A stretch of DNA of 64,000 nucleotides. Source: Rachycentron canadum (Eukaryota; Chordata; Actinopteri; Carangiformes; Rachycentridae). The notes below the pieces were generated by a model. That model did not search any database. It had not been told where the DNA came from and saw only the letters and a list, made by a program, of their open reading frames with translations. The stretch lies in assembly GCA_038496675.1 (NCBI GenBank), contig CM076648.1, forward strand, positions 10,593,604 through 10,657,603, written 5' to 3'. The number at the start of each line of letters is the position of its first letter. Position 1 is the first letter of the stretch. A program made the translations under genes and the position numbers. Shown in pieces: positions 47,624 to 59,897 of the stretch.

Positions 47624-48894
47624 TTGATTAGTAACTTGATGAATTTTAAAGTTAACTTAAAGCAATACTCAATTTTGCTCCCAAAAGGTGAGCTGGAGGG
47701 CCAAACCTCTTTACTTCTCTAATCTCTGTCCTCCCCTCAGGCAGCCAGCCTTGACTTTTTTTATGTCATTATTCCCAAACTGCTGCTGAACTTCCCCACT
47801 GGAGTTCTCCCTTTTTTCCAACTTTGTAATTGCAGCTATAAATTTTATCTTGGTTAAAGAAGGGAGGTTAGAGGGCTCAGCGTGGGTAATTCAGCAGCAC
47901 AGCTGAGTGTTTGGCATGGCAGCAAACCCCATAGTTTGTACATACTTGTCTGAAACTGTCACCAGTTCAGAGACACAAACAAGAATTGATTGCTGTGACT
48001 AATTCTTTTTCCCCCTTTCTGCCGTCTGGTTCATTTTCGTGTGAGGTGAGTTGTAATAAGCATGTTACAAGGGAGGCAATGATTACACAGTCTGCACCCA
48101 TAAACTACAGTGGTGTCATCCTCTGTCACACTTAAAGGAACTCTTCAACATCATCAACACAAACACTCTGATATTGACTCTACAGTATGATACATAAGGC
48201 TCAGTAAATCTCTTGAGGGAATCTACCATCACAAGGAGGCCAAGTAGCTAAAGTGAAAGGTGGTTTTTCACGCTTTCACAGTGGATTTTTGACTTTTGAG
48301 TGTATTTCGAGGAGCTAGATAACAAATGTTGGCCTCACATTATCTCAGCCTCCTAGTAATCCTCATTCCCAAGACCCAGCTACAGTAGTAAGAGAAAGAT
48401 ATGAGATGGCTTGCAAGAAAGAAGGGGAATGATTTGTGCTGAAATTTGTTGTGCAACATACAACAAAAGTCACATTGTTGTCTCAGAATTTTTTCAGATT
48501 CACCCAGCACTAGCAACCTGTATGAATGTGAACCCTGGTTTACGGCTATACCTTCACAATATTATTGTTTCAGTATAACATATAAAAGCACCTACGTGAA
48601 AGCAGAGTCTTTGTCTAATGGTGCACATTTATAGTTTAGTGAAGAACACAATCCAGGTCTGTGGTAAATCATTAAATCTGCGTAGTAATGGAGCATGAGA
48701 TCCAGGTAGAAATGAGAGATGTAAGGTGCAGGAAAAGACAGGACTGGGATAGCAGTTGGGCGTGTGTGTGCATCTGCGTGTTTGTAAGAGAGAGAGTGTA
48801 AGGAGGTATGACTGGGGAGCTGGGTCTGTGAGTGATTTCAGAGGGCTTCTCAAAGGTCTCCCTCTCCTGGCTATAAAAAACTCAGGTAATGGAG

Positions 48895-49330
48895 AAAAGT
48901 CCACGAGCAGGCTGCATACTGCAGCAATAAATAAAAAGGAGCTGCTGGAATTAATTTAGTGTAAAGCCAGGCGGGGTCAAGCTTGCATGCTCAGTCTGGG
49001 CAGTGAAAGATTAAAGATCAGCAAGCAAAGGCAAAAAAAACTCAGCCTGCTCTTACCTCATTTTTTTTAGCATTCATTTTTTCAGTCAGCCTTCCCCGGC
49101 TGAATAGACATCAGTTCTGTGTTGGTGTCATAGGATATGTGCTTGCTGTACCCCCCTCTCTCTCCAGCGTTTAGACTTAGTACTAAGCAGAATTAATCTG
49201 GTAGGTGTCCATATTGATTTAGAGGCAATCTGGAAAGAAAGACGCAGAAGAATCCAAGCAGAGAAGTGGATTTTTTTTATTTTCAGCAAACAAGGGCGAA
49301 GGATTTGATTTACAGTAATATGTGCTTGGG
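48895..49330. promoter_or_regulatory. Candidate conserved non-coding element in intron 3
   Basis: Non-repetitive block with GGAATTAATTTAGTG, GAAAGATTAAAGATCAGC, AGAATTAATCTGG and CATATTGATTTAG. AT-rich homeodomain-like cores are spaced through GC-richer sequence. It lies 3' of the N-terminal exons and before exon 4. Conservation is untested. Confidence 0.3.
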
Positions 49331-49795
49331 AACTCCTTAGTTCTTCAGTAATGATAAAATAACTTTTTTTCCCCCGTGGAGCTTGTGTCTTCTGGAGTTG
49401 ATTTACTGACAGGCCATGAGCAAGCACCAGCTCAAACAGGCCGACATGTATGTTCATTCTCACGCAGTGAGAGGTTTTGGTCCCTGTGGAAAACTTTCTT
49501 CTTTCCCAACTCAAAGCAGTTTTACATACTTTACCTGAGATATTATAATCAGAATGCATTAATTTTGATAAATAAATAAATAACTGCACTTACATGCTCA
49601 AAACGATAAATCATGTGTGCACTGAAGTAAATTATTAAGAGATGCTGCTCTTTAAAAACCTAACCATAATAGAGGTCTCAAAGTGTAAACTTTGATTATT
49701 CCTTCCATAAATAAAGTTAAAGCTAGCAGCTGCTAAATACCTTTCTATACCCTTTTCCTCTTTCTTTTTGTCTCTGTGTTCCCTGCATGTTCTAG

Positions 49796-50292
49796 TAGGT
49801 GGGGAGATTCCAATGGACGTGCGGCTGGGCGGTGGGCAGTTGGTGTCCGAGGAACTGATGACCCTGGGAGAAAGTCTATCACAAACCAGCGATCCCTCCC
49901 TCAAGCTCTTTCAGTGCGCTGTGTGCAACCGCTTCACAACTGACAACCTGGATGTGCTTGGCATGCATATGGGAGCTGAACGCAGCCTCCCAGAGGAGGA
50001 ATGGCGTGCTGTGGTGGGCGACTCTCACCAGTGCAAGTTGTGCCACTACACCACTCAGCTCAAGGCCAACTTCCAGCTGCACTGCAAAACAGACAAGCAT
50101 GTGCAAAAGTACCAGCTTGTGGCCCACATTAAAGAAGGGGGCAAAGGCAATGAATGGCGCCTGAAATGTGTGGCGATAGGCAACCCAGTGCACCTGAAGT
50201 GCAATGCCTGCGACTACTACACTAACAGCCTGGAGAAGCTGAGAATGCACACTGTCAATTCCCGCCACGAGGCTAGCCTCAAACTCTACAAG
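49796..50292 (+). CDS. zfhx3: zfhx3 exon 4 (rest of residue 1020 to residue 1185)
   Basis: Using the acceptor ending at 49795, the joint codon is G|TA (Val), giving VGGEIPMDVRLGGGQLVSEE, a segment that I recall in ZFHX3 but not ZFHX4. A half finger C1060/C1063/H1077 follows in which the last His is replaced (GMHMGAERS), as in the human protein. Two complete fingers are C1099/C1102/H1115/H1121 (HQCKLCHYTTQLKANFQLH) and C1155/C1158/H1171/H1177 (LKCNACDYYTNSLEKLRMH). Between them is the near-invariant linker VQKYQLVAHIKEGGKGNEWR. The exon ends HEASLKLYK at 50292, donor AAG|GTTAGT, phase 0. The next ZFHX3 residues would begin HLQQHE, not seen in this window. A second in-frame acceptor (TAG at 49796-49798) would drop Val1020. 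Confidence 0.96.
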
Positions 50293-51706
50293 GTTAGTGA
50301 TCCTCAAGCTACTCTATCGCACACACACAGCACTCAACCTTGTTTTGACATTGCACCACAATTATCATATCATCACTCAATATATACCTAACTGGGGGGG
50401 TAGACACATTTGTGGGATGTAAGCAGCAGAGACATTTATGTCTAAAATTAGACTTTTTCATGTCATACGATAGCTGACCCATGATATGTTAATGCTGTCT
50501 ATATTATTGCAGTATTTGAGGTGTTAATATGTCACATGGTTGCGATAATATATGAGAAGCAGTATGATGTGTCATATGAGTATCAGTATTCTTAATCAAA
50601 CTGAAGCTCGAGTTTTACACAAGTGGCACATTGTGTCCCAAATCATCTCCCTGTTAACTTGATACAATACACTGTGAATGCTGTTGTGCTCCCTATACTG
50701 GGACACTGGCTGCTATCCCAATGCATGAATGAGTCACATAGAAAGGGAGCCACACTGCTGCCATGAGAGGAGCATGGCAGGTGAAGCTGGTTTGTAGGCC
50801 TAGGGGTGAATCACTTGGAGACGAATGAAGAAGTGTGAGGAGACAGAGGTTTGGTGCTAATACTCCTTGGAGCGGGAAAGGCTGAATCGTTCTCGACAGC
50901 CGTATTGATTTTTGCTGGACTTGGAGCTTCACCTTCTCCTCTAATCATTCCATAATAGCCAATGGATGAACACTCTCAGAACAAATGGCCATAAATCTAA
51001 CAGGCCTGATTCCACTTAGGTACCTATCCTGTGTGTCTGCGGCTAGGACCACTCTGCTCTTAACCCAAACTGGCGTAGCTGTGCATGCACACAAACATAC
51101 AACACACACAACAAAGTACATACAAACACTGGTAATGCCTACTCCCTGTAAACCAACACTACATACAGACCAACAGAATATAATGTATACTACTCAATGT
51201 GCATTTTCTCCTTGTTGTATTGACTTTATTTCTAATAAGGCCACCCACTTACACTTAAACTTTTACTCTTAAAAGTAAACAGGAAAAACTAATTGAACAA
51301 TTATAATGCTTGACGCTTTTGTATTAGAGTCTAAGTATATTATAGTATGACTTTTTTTGGCAAGAACTTATTAAGAGGCATGTGAAAAATGTGCTGCTTC
51401 AAGCATGGCATTTTTAATCACATTAAAAACTAATGTGGCTGTCTATTAAAAATCATCTAGCAATATGAATGGTTCCTTAGATCCACAGGCATGGCAGACA
51501 TGTTTCCTGTCCACAAAGTTTTTGTACTGAAATAATAATAGGCGAGAAATCAATTGTCAGTGCTTTGTTAAAGGGGTAGGTGTGATGCTCTTGTGCAGCT
51601 GTTAAAGAGGGCCAGGGGATACAGCAGGTGTTTAGGGTAGAGTATGTAGTTTGGCTTGTCATTCTGGTTTGTATCAGGACAACAGAGACCACAGAACATT
51701 TTCATT

Positions 51707-51726
51707 TATGCATCTATAGATGCATA
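51707..51726. repeat. 20-bp perfect palindrome
   Basis: TATGCATCTATAGATGCATA equals its own reverse complement, with no spacer, and carries two ATGCAT units. Confidence 0.95.
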
Positions 51727-52599
51727 GAAATCACTGCATAACCTGTGAATGTGTTGAATCAATTGTGAGGCAGTAAAAAAAAAAAAAAAAAAAAAGTAAT
51801 CTGTAGATGTCTTGTTTTTTTTTTGTTTGTTTTTTCCCAACCCATGGTCGTCCTCTCCTGGCCTTAGGTGCTGGACTTACCAGTCCACATTCCAATCACA
51901 GTCTCACACGAGACCAAAATAGACAGGTACTGGCATACTCCCTGACTTCCTCTCACACCTTTGAGAGTAGAGACTTGTTTTGTCTCACAAGATAGGTACA
52001 TTTTCTGTTACATTATCTGTATTCCACTTTCTTGTAAGCCCAAAAAGGCTAAAGAAACATATTTTTCTCCTCTGAATCTTCCTCTGCTCAAGTTTAAGAA
52101 AGAAGAGACATATGTCATACTGCTGCTCAGGCTGCGGGGGATTAAATATGTACAACACATCCAGGCATGATCATTTTTTATGACTTAAGCCTCTTAAGAT
52201 GGCTCCATATTTCTTAAAACCAATTGATCTTCTGAGTAAGAGTGTGTGCATTTGTCCAGAAATTACCTGTACTCTCAACCCAAGAACATTGCGGTCCACA
52301 TAAACTATCCGCATCCGAGGCACTACTCAAAAACAGAGATGTTTGTGTGTTGTCAGGAATTATTACAATATTTTATGACTCGCAAATGTGATTAGGGGAC
52401 AACAAGTACATGGTTGTGAGGCCTCTTGGCAGCTCTGCCCCCCCCCACTTGACAATGTCACAGTCTTCGTTTCGCTCTGGATTTACGGCCCTGGTGGAGG
52501 TACTGACAGGCAGAAACCTACAGTGGCCCACAAGCCTGTAAACCCAACTTGGTTTATTATGCAAGGACGAAAAAAGGAAAATCACCATTCATTTATTCC

Positions 52600-52880
52600 T
52601 CCCCAAAGAAATCTGATGCAAATAGCACCATTTTTAACCTTTTTGGGGAGAAAATAAATCATCAAGTCAGCATAAACAGGCTGTAAGATGTGGGAGATGC
52701 TTGGGACACTTCACCCAAATCAAACTGGTTTGCATTAAACAGGCCCTTTGTGTGCACAGCTCCATATAAATTGGAGCCTGTAATTACTGGAATTAAAAAG
52801 GAAGGTTTAAACTGAGGGCTAAGCTGGATGGGATAATTTGAGAGTCTGTGGTATGCGGCCCATATTAGGGCTTTCTAAAA
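52600..52880. promoter_or_regulatory. Candidate conserved non-coding element with octamer
   Basis: Contains a perfect ATGCAAAT octamer (52616-52623) and AT-rich cores (GAAAATAAATCATC, CTGTAATTACTGGAATTAAA, GGATAATTTGAG) with no simple repeats. The palindrome-like CTCCATATAAATTGGAG lies at about 52760. It reads like a developmental enhancer; alignment is needed. Confidence 0.38.
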
Positions 52881-53269
52881 ATATCACCCCCACTACCCCA
52901 TGTATTGGAATGTTTCAAAAGACCACAGAAAGATCCAGCAAGTCATCCTGACCGCATGGACCACCACACAGTGGGGGGTGATGCTGTCTTCCTGTGTGCT
53001 CAGTAGAGAGTTACCCATTCTAAGCACTATGTGTTCTGCCAACACACCCCTGCACTCTGGAGCTAACTTTTACCTTCTGTTTTTCCCATGGACCATAGGG
53101 TTTTTAGCTGCTTTGACAATAGTATAATGGCCACCCATCCATTCATGTACATAATAATGTAAATGTGCTAGTCCTCTGTCCTGATATAATATGATAGCCT
53201 TCATAGCACCAACAGTAGGCCTCTGGGCTTGATTGTGCGAGTGTGGAGGTGAGATGAGTGGAACTAATC

Positions 53270-53600
53270 CAACACTCAAGCCTTTGGCCGCTTTGGGCAG
53301 ACAGAATGGGTGGGGCCTAAGCAGGTCCAGCCACAGGCCTCAGCTTCCAGTCAAGGGTTGGGGGAAAGGGGAGGAGCATGGGGGGGTTAGCTGGCTACCT
53401 TCCTTGTCTCAGGGGCCGGTGCAATTGGCGGTAATTGAGATTGATTGGATGTTATTTTTCCTCTTGCAAATGTAGTCCATTAGCTTGGCACATGCATAAT
53501 CAGTTTAGAGCGCAGTTAGCCGAATGTAATCATGTTCCTCGGTGTCTGCTAGCACAAAATCCACTCCAGATGCCGCTTGGCCATGGAAAGAAAAGGAGAA
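53270..53600. promoter_or_regulatory. Candidate conserved non-coding element
   Basis: Dense mix of GC-rich sequence (about 53280-53420) and homeodomain-like sites (GGCGGTAATTGAGATTGATTGGATG, split here as GGCGGTAATTGAG and ATTGATTGGATG; also CCATTAGCTTGG and CATGCATAATCAG). No recognised repeat or coding frame. Confidence 0.33.
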
Positions 53601-54829
53601 AGTGCCGTCACTATCAGATGGGGAATCTTTAACCAAGAAAGTCCTGTCACCCCTCCCTCTGTCCTTGTCCCGCTCTATTGAGCTGTGCAAACTTTTCCCC
53701 TATCTCTCACTCTCTCTGCCTTGCACAAACAGTCACATCCACTGTCTGTTCCTCACCTATGAGGACAGTGGTTTTGACTGCATGCTCTGCACTTTTAACT
53801 GCACCAACTTAGTGTTAAGTGGAGCCCATTAACAAACACAGTACATCTGCATCTTGGACAGAGTCACTGCTCTTATTTTACCCTTCAGTGCAATCCAAAA
53901 GAAACTGTGAATGCTGGAGAAAGAAAATGTCTCCACTCTGCAGAGAGCAAATAATCGCAATGAAACATAAGAGAGGAAAAAGGGCTGTAATGTAAATGAA
54001 GGGATTAGTGGTTACATGAAAATACATTAAGGTGTTTCACTAATAATCCTACTCAGCAGAAGCACTGGCTTTTCAGGCTCAGGAATGCAAGCCATGATGA
54101 CCTCTTCCCATTAATGATCATAACTACCAGGACTGACTCCAATCCTCTTGGACTATAAAATCATATTGCAGTTTAAGAGAAATGTTTTGCAATCAAATAA
54201 AGTTATAAACAAATAAAGTGTATTTTGGGCTCATACAAGATATCAGTCCTGCTGACTTTGACTGGCCGAGACCTCACTGATTGACAGTTTCAAATTTTGC
54301 ACATCAACAGACTTATTACAGATCTTGTTGCCCTTCATTGCTCTGACAGGGTCTATTTGTCCATGTTTAATTCATCTCCCAAGCTCCTGAACTTTTCTGG
54401 GATGTCCCAATCAGGCCTTATATTTTCTTGGTAGTGTGGGCAGATGAATGAGCCAAATTGTCACTCCAGCCAACGTCAAGACAAATATTACAGCAGGTAA
54501 TGTAAGATGTCCTCTGGCAAAATGAAGTATAGCGGGCGCCTCGCCTTGCCCACTCACCCACCAGACATTTCTAAGAAGAGGAGGGGTAGAAGGATGGAGA
54601 GACAGACAAGAGTGAGGCGATGGGGGGCGACAGGAGGGTTGAAAGGATAGATACTCTGCTAATTATCATGGCTAGCCTATGATTGTTCAGTAATAGTGCT
54701 CAGTGGGAAAGGTTGCAGCAGTTCCAGGAAGAGCTGAGCTCTGATTTACTGGTACTACCGCTCTAATAAAGCGCTCGCTGCACATCCTGGGAGACAGCCC
54801 ATTCTCCCCTTTCACATGCACAAGCGTGT

Positions 54830-54832
<3 letters not shown>

Positions 54833-54871
<39 letters not shown>
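54833..54871. repeat. (GA)n microsatellite
   Basis: About 18 GA units, uninterrupted after the first AAGAGA. Confidence 0.96.
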
Positions 54872-54873
<2 letters not shown>

Positions 54874-55342
54874 TGTAATCTAAACTACCAGAAAATGACA
54901 ACATAGTGCTCATGAAATGTATTATTTTAATTGCTTAGAGAGCATCTTATAATATGATTGTGGCCAGGTAATGAACATGTGATCAAAGGCATGACATCAC
55001 ACTAAGGAAGTATTTGAATTCTGGATGGGTCCCAGCAGCTCCTCCTCAGTTAACACAGTCATGATCCTGTACCCCAGTTACCCTCTTTGTGTCAGAAGTT
55101 TCCTGCAGAGAGTGGCAGTCCAGTGTCATACCTCAAGCAGATCTCAGCTTCTCTGAGTGGGTGGCATGAGGAAGGTGTGGCATACAACAGAAAATCGGGG
55201 TGAATTGGGGAGAGGGGATGTCAGGCCAATAAGGGGGGCTAGTAGGACTTAGTGTTTGGCAGTGTATAAGAATTTCACAACTCCTAATGCTACCACCCTT
55301 TGAGAGGGCCAGGGAAAAGGTCAGGCTTTGACCCATGGCACA

Positions 55343-55343
<1 letters not shown>

Positions 55344-55379
<36 letters not shown>
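55344..55379. repeat. (CTG)12 trinucleotide repeat in intron 4
   Basis: Twelve perfect CTG units (CAG on the other strand) preceded by GGCACAG. It lies in non-coding DNA, so it does not encode poly-Gln or poly-Leu in the known gene model. Confidence 0.96.
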
Positions 55380-58300
55380 ATTGTATGTGCAACAACTCTA
55401 CTGTGGGTGTTGGGACTTACAAAATGACAGTGAAAGAAAGCAAAAGGGGGGAGCAGAGAGCTGCTTAGTCAGGGGAGGCTGGTCTTTTCCTGGCTGTTTT
55501 TCAGTGGCTACTTACCAGAGTCGGCAGAGTTAAAAGGTACCGACCAGGTTATCCATCCAGTGTTTATGGTGGACAGAGAAGCATTGTCTGTGCTCCATCA
55601 CACAGAGCCAGATGATGATTAGAGGAAGCTGGGAGTTTTAAGATCAGTGGCCATTGTGTTAATGATTGTTTGTTTTTAACTTCTTCTTATTATTCTTTAT
55701 TTTTTTTTTGGACAAGAGCAGCAGAGCACGGTCCTGCTAATGTGCAAGGAAGCTGCTGATCCCGTTATCTCCAGCCCAACAGAAAAGGCAGATTGGTGTT
55801 TGAGAAGGGAAAGGAGGCAAAGTTATGATTTTTTTTTTTTTTTTGGTTTTCATTACATTCAAAACAGATAAGTTCCACTATATATACAATAGGTAGTTTT
55901 GGCGTCATAGGCAGTGATATATGGCGTAGATATACAGTTCGAACCTCCTATAAGATTTCAGCCTTTTTACAAACAAGCAGTTTCTTAAACATTACAGTCT
56001 CACAGCCTTCTATGTTATGTTGCTCTTTTCTCCTATCTCCTACCTTTTCAGCCCCTTCTACGGTGTATCCACAAGATTAATAAACATAACAAATACTACC
56101 CAAAACAAACCAGTATTGATAGTGAACCAGTGGGTGGTCTTAAATGGGGATCTGCTCAAGGTCAAATATCTTTAATCCAACCATGCTGGAAAACTAAACA
56201 TTCTCCTGAGCTAAATCCTGTGTCTGCATCTCCCATCGCACTCTCTTTACTTCCTCTGAGTCTCCAGCTTGTTAGATGTTCCTTGCTCCTCACTTAAGAG
56301 AAAAGTACTGTTAACTGTTATTGCCCACACACTGACTCTCTTATTAAATCAACAGATCTGACTCCCATAAAAAAAAAAAAAAAAAAGACACATAAAGCTT
56401 TCCAGGCTCAAATTTGTCTTTAAATTTGTAAATTATGATGGTTAATGGTAAAACAAAGTTATTCCCTTTCAAGTGATTGTAGGAGATGGGGGCATTATTG
56501 AGAGAACAATTACATCTTGAAGCAACTTCCTCCTGCACCAACCGGAGGGTCTCTGTATCTAATCTGTTATACTGGCTCTGCCTGCCTCTATCTAGTAAAG
56601 ATGATATAACAGACATATCAGTCATGGTCCTGTCTTTTTACCACCCCCACAAAACCCCCACTGCAAAGATACCAGAGAGATAGTATCCTTTTTGCCTTGT
56701 CTTCAAAAAGCCCCTCTTACAATACCATGTGATCAGCGGCCGCTACAGTTTCCTATAAGCCTATTATGCATTTGATAGTCAAACTGTAGTCAAATTGGTT
56801 GCCATGTAGGCTGACTGTCATTACATTTACATGCACGCAAATAACTCAATTACTATGAATACCCACATTGAAGTGATTGATAAAGGCATTTTCATGTTTT
56901 GCCATAACCAGACTTCTCAAATAACCAAGTGTACATGTGTCATTTGATGGTCAAGTCAATATCAAGTTATGTGTGGTTGACTTCAGCATCCCAAAGAACA
57001 CTGATATAGTTGCTCTAATGTTAATACTACAGCCAATTTGTGGGAATTTACTGGTCTACAGAGCACCTAAATATAATGTCTGTTTCTTGTAGTACTGCTG
57101 CATGTGGTTGAAAACAGACAGAAACCAGATTTAACTGATTATATACTTAGATTTAATTTGTGTAATGCAAACATGCTGTTGCTATCATTGCCTGAATGAA
57201 ATATCTCAAATTTTTTTGCCCAAATGGTCAATACATCTGCCGACCTCTAGCCACCTCAGCTGAAAGACTAACAGAAGTGGTTGGCAGGTAAATGCTGCTT
57301 TGATGAGGGCAGATGGAGGCTCCTGTGAGTCTATGTAGCTCGTAAGCTGAAGGGATGGTGAGAGTGAGGCAGGCAGGCTTACCGGCTCTGTGCCATCAAT
57401 ACATCAGAGGCTTAGCCACCAGATTAATGGCCCCCGAGTGGTCAGAGCCACAAAACTACTTTGCTGTAAGGTCTGTGTTCAGTGGAGCTGTACATGAAAG
57501 CAAGGTAGGGTGAAGAGACAGATGAGGAGGAAGGAGGAGGTCTTAGGTACCAGGATGAGCACATAGGGACCTCTATTTTGTTTGGGTTTGGCCTACAGAG
57601 TAGAGTCATGGGACAGATAAATTTGAAAGAATGATGGATATGTGGCCCTTGCTGTTGTTTCATTCCCCGATCCTTGTAATGTTCCACTTGTATGTCCAAA
57701 AGGATGTTTGAGTAGCTCAATGCAATATTGTAAGTACTGTTGAGTAATTTTATACACATGACGTACATTTCGCTTGTTTTCTTTTTTGTTTTTTGTTTTT
57801 TTTAAAACAACATATATTTTGTGTAACTATGCAACCCTTTGGCTTTGTTTATTGGAAGACAGTGGAATTTAAAACCCATGATTGATTTACAGGGCTGCAG
57901 CTGTTTTAAATTGGCCTAAGTGCACAGAGAATGGGCACTTTTTAGTTTCACTTAGCTTTTTCTTTGTTTTAACAAATCTGCCCTTAAGGTCTGTCCTTTT
58001 TGTGGTGCATCGATTACTGTAGGATCGCAGAACTTCAACAAATTGTTGAATTGTTGTTAGTGATGGGCCTGATAGATGCTGATGACTGCAAACATAGGCT
58101 CCCAAAAACAGGCTATTTTGAATGGGTTATGTGGCATGAAATCTGACAAAGTAGGCTGTGCACTGGAATGACCACCTCACCTCTCCGTAGCCTGTATAAA
58201 AATGAACTGTCCACCACTTTCCCGAGGACTTTTTGTGAGTAGAATATTTGTTTGAAACAGTGGGGCCTCAGAGGTGTTTTCTGTAGTACCAAGAGAGAAT

Positions 58301-59698
58301 AACCATCCCTTCCTGAACTTCATGGCGCTGGTTGTTCATCCATGTTTTGCCTAATTGCTATGTGCTGGAGTCGAAGGTTAGAACTGGGAGCTGTAAATCT
58401 ATCAGTGCTATGCAGACAATGTTTTCTCCAGATGTAGAAGAAAAGATTTCATCCTTTTGTAATTAAGCAGTGCAGCCCAGGGTGTCATGTGGTTTTTATT
58501 GGGGGCTCTGGAAAAGATCATTTTGCACCTTGTTTTCTCATCATGCCTTTTATTTTTAATACAAAAGATGGATAAAATGGAAAGATGAAAATGAAAAAAC
58601 TAGCAGAGAATAGAATCCCTTGTTTAAATTATTATATGAAAATTTCAGGGTAGTGATGTAAGAGGTAGCGATTGGGAGTGTGGTGTGGAGGCACAAAGGG
58701 GACAAAGGCAAAGTCTTGGAACTAAGGCAATTACATCGTTCCTCAGATGAAGAATATCAGGAAAGAAAGTTCTTTTTTAACCCCAGGAATGTTCCCAAAT
58801 GTTATCCCCACGGGTGTCGTCTTCTACACCTGCGTTCTCCTTTAAACGTACTGCTGAAATAAGAAAGAGGGGGAGTGAGCAGGGGAAAGTGATAGTGAGT
58901 GAAAGAGAGGGAGACAGCTTTAAGAGTTGGGGACAGGAATGCTCCTCGGCTTCTCAAGGGCACCGATACTTTATGGCCTTCACATTCCTTCTTGACAAAC
59001 TGATGCCCAGAATAGAAAGAGTGGTGTTGGGGAGAAAAAAAGTTTAACTACCAAGCCTTTAAGCCCCACCCCAACATATCATCTCTGTTCCTTGCTCACC
59101 TTCACCTCATGCTGCTTCATTTATGTGGCAAACCTTGGGGTCACAGTATCTGACACTTTTCCTTTACTAGCCCAAAGTGGTGAAAGCAAAAGAATGAAGT
59201 GCGGCCTTTTGTTCAGTATTACCAGTTTCACACATTTGTGTATCATTAAGTACTTTTCAATCTCCTGTTGATTTACAGATGAGTCCTTCCTTTGCAATCT
59301 CAGATAGCAGAGGAAGCCTCCATAGCCACTCAACTCTGAGGCTCGCTCCCAGATCACATACTGTCATCCTTCACTGCCTTCCTTGCCAGCCCCACACACT
59401 CCTTTTTTTATAACACCACATTCAATCAACACTAGCCCTAAAATTAAGGACTGCTGAATAATTCAAACTTGGATTCTTCCTTCAGATGGCCTATCTCTGT
59501 CACTAGATAGGAATTTCCTTAATTTATGCTTGTTAGGTTGGAATAGTCATGTTGAAATAATTTGAACCATAAGGACTGTCTGTGCAGCTACTGTTTAAAT
59601 GAGAACTCTGGGAGCTGTTAAAGTTTGAACATGAAATTGTGAGATCTGGAATGCAAATTATTATTCAAATGATCAATGTATTAATTTGCATGCTGAAA

Positions 59699-59722
59699 GG
59701 AGAGAGAGAGAGAGAGAGAGAG
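59699..59722. repeat. (GA)n microsatellite
   Basis: About 12 GA units immediately 3' of the paired octamers at 59651 and 59684. Confidence 0.93.
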
Positions 59723-59874
59723 CATCTTAATAAGTTCAGTAAAGCAAAGTATTTTATAATTTGTTGATTTTTCAGGAGTGAGTGTGTATTAATTTTGCAG
59801 TTGTGAGTCCCATTGTGACCTAAATCTTTCTCCCTCTCTTGCTCTCTCTTTCTCTTGCTCTCTCACTTTCTCAC

Positions 59875-59897
59875 AAACACACACACACACACACACA
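59875..59897. repeat. (CA)n microsatellite
   Basis: About 11 CA units after a TCTC-rich patch (59828-59870). Confidence 0.92.

Larger units (their letters stand above)
47224..49795 (+). other. zfhx3: zfhx3 intron 3 (2572 bp)
   Basis: Donor GTGAGC; acceptor TTCTAG ending at 49795 with an alternative TAG three bases later. The intron holds a perfect 15-bp-arm hairpin at 47588-47623 and an enhancer-like block at 48895-49330. Nothing else is recognisable. Human ATBF1-B is a shorter isoform lacking the N-terminal region, so an alternative promoter here is conceivable, but no promoter motif was found. Confidence 0.9.

Noticed and set aside
51775..51840. A21 run followed by T-rich sequence as a retroposed transcript tail
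   Set aside because: No target-site duplication or recognisable body upstream; treated as simple homopolymer.
53758..53832. Frame reading DSGFDCMLCTFNCTNLVLSGAH, with C-x2-C-x12-H spacing like the missing exon-5 finger
   Set aside because: Only a few positions match, a stop follows the His at once, and the upstream and downstream residues do not resemble ZFHX3. Best seen as chance.
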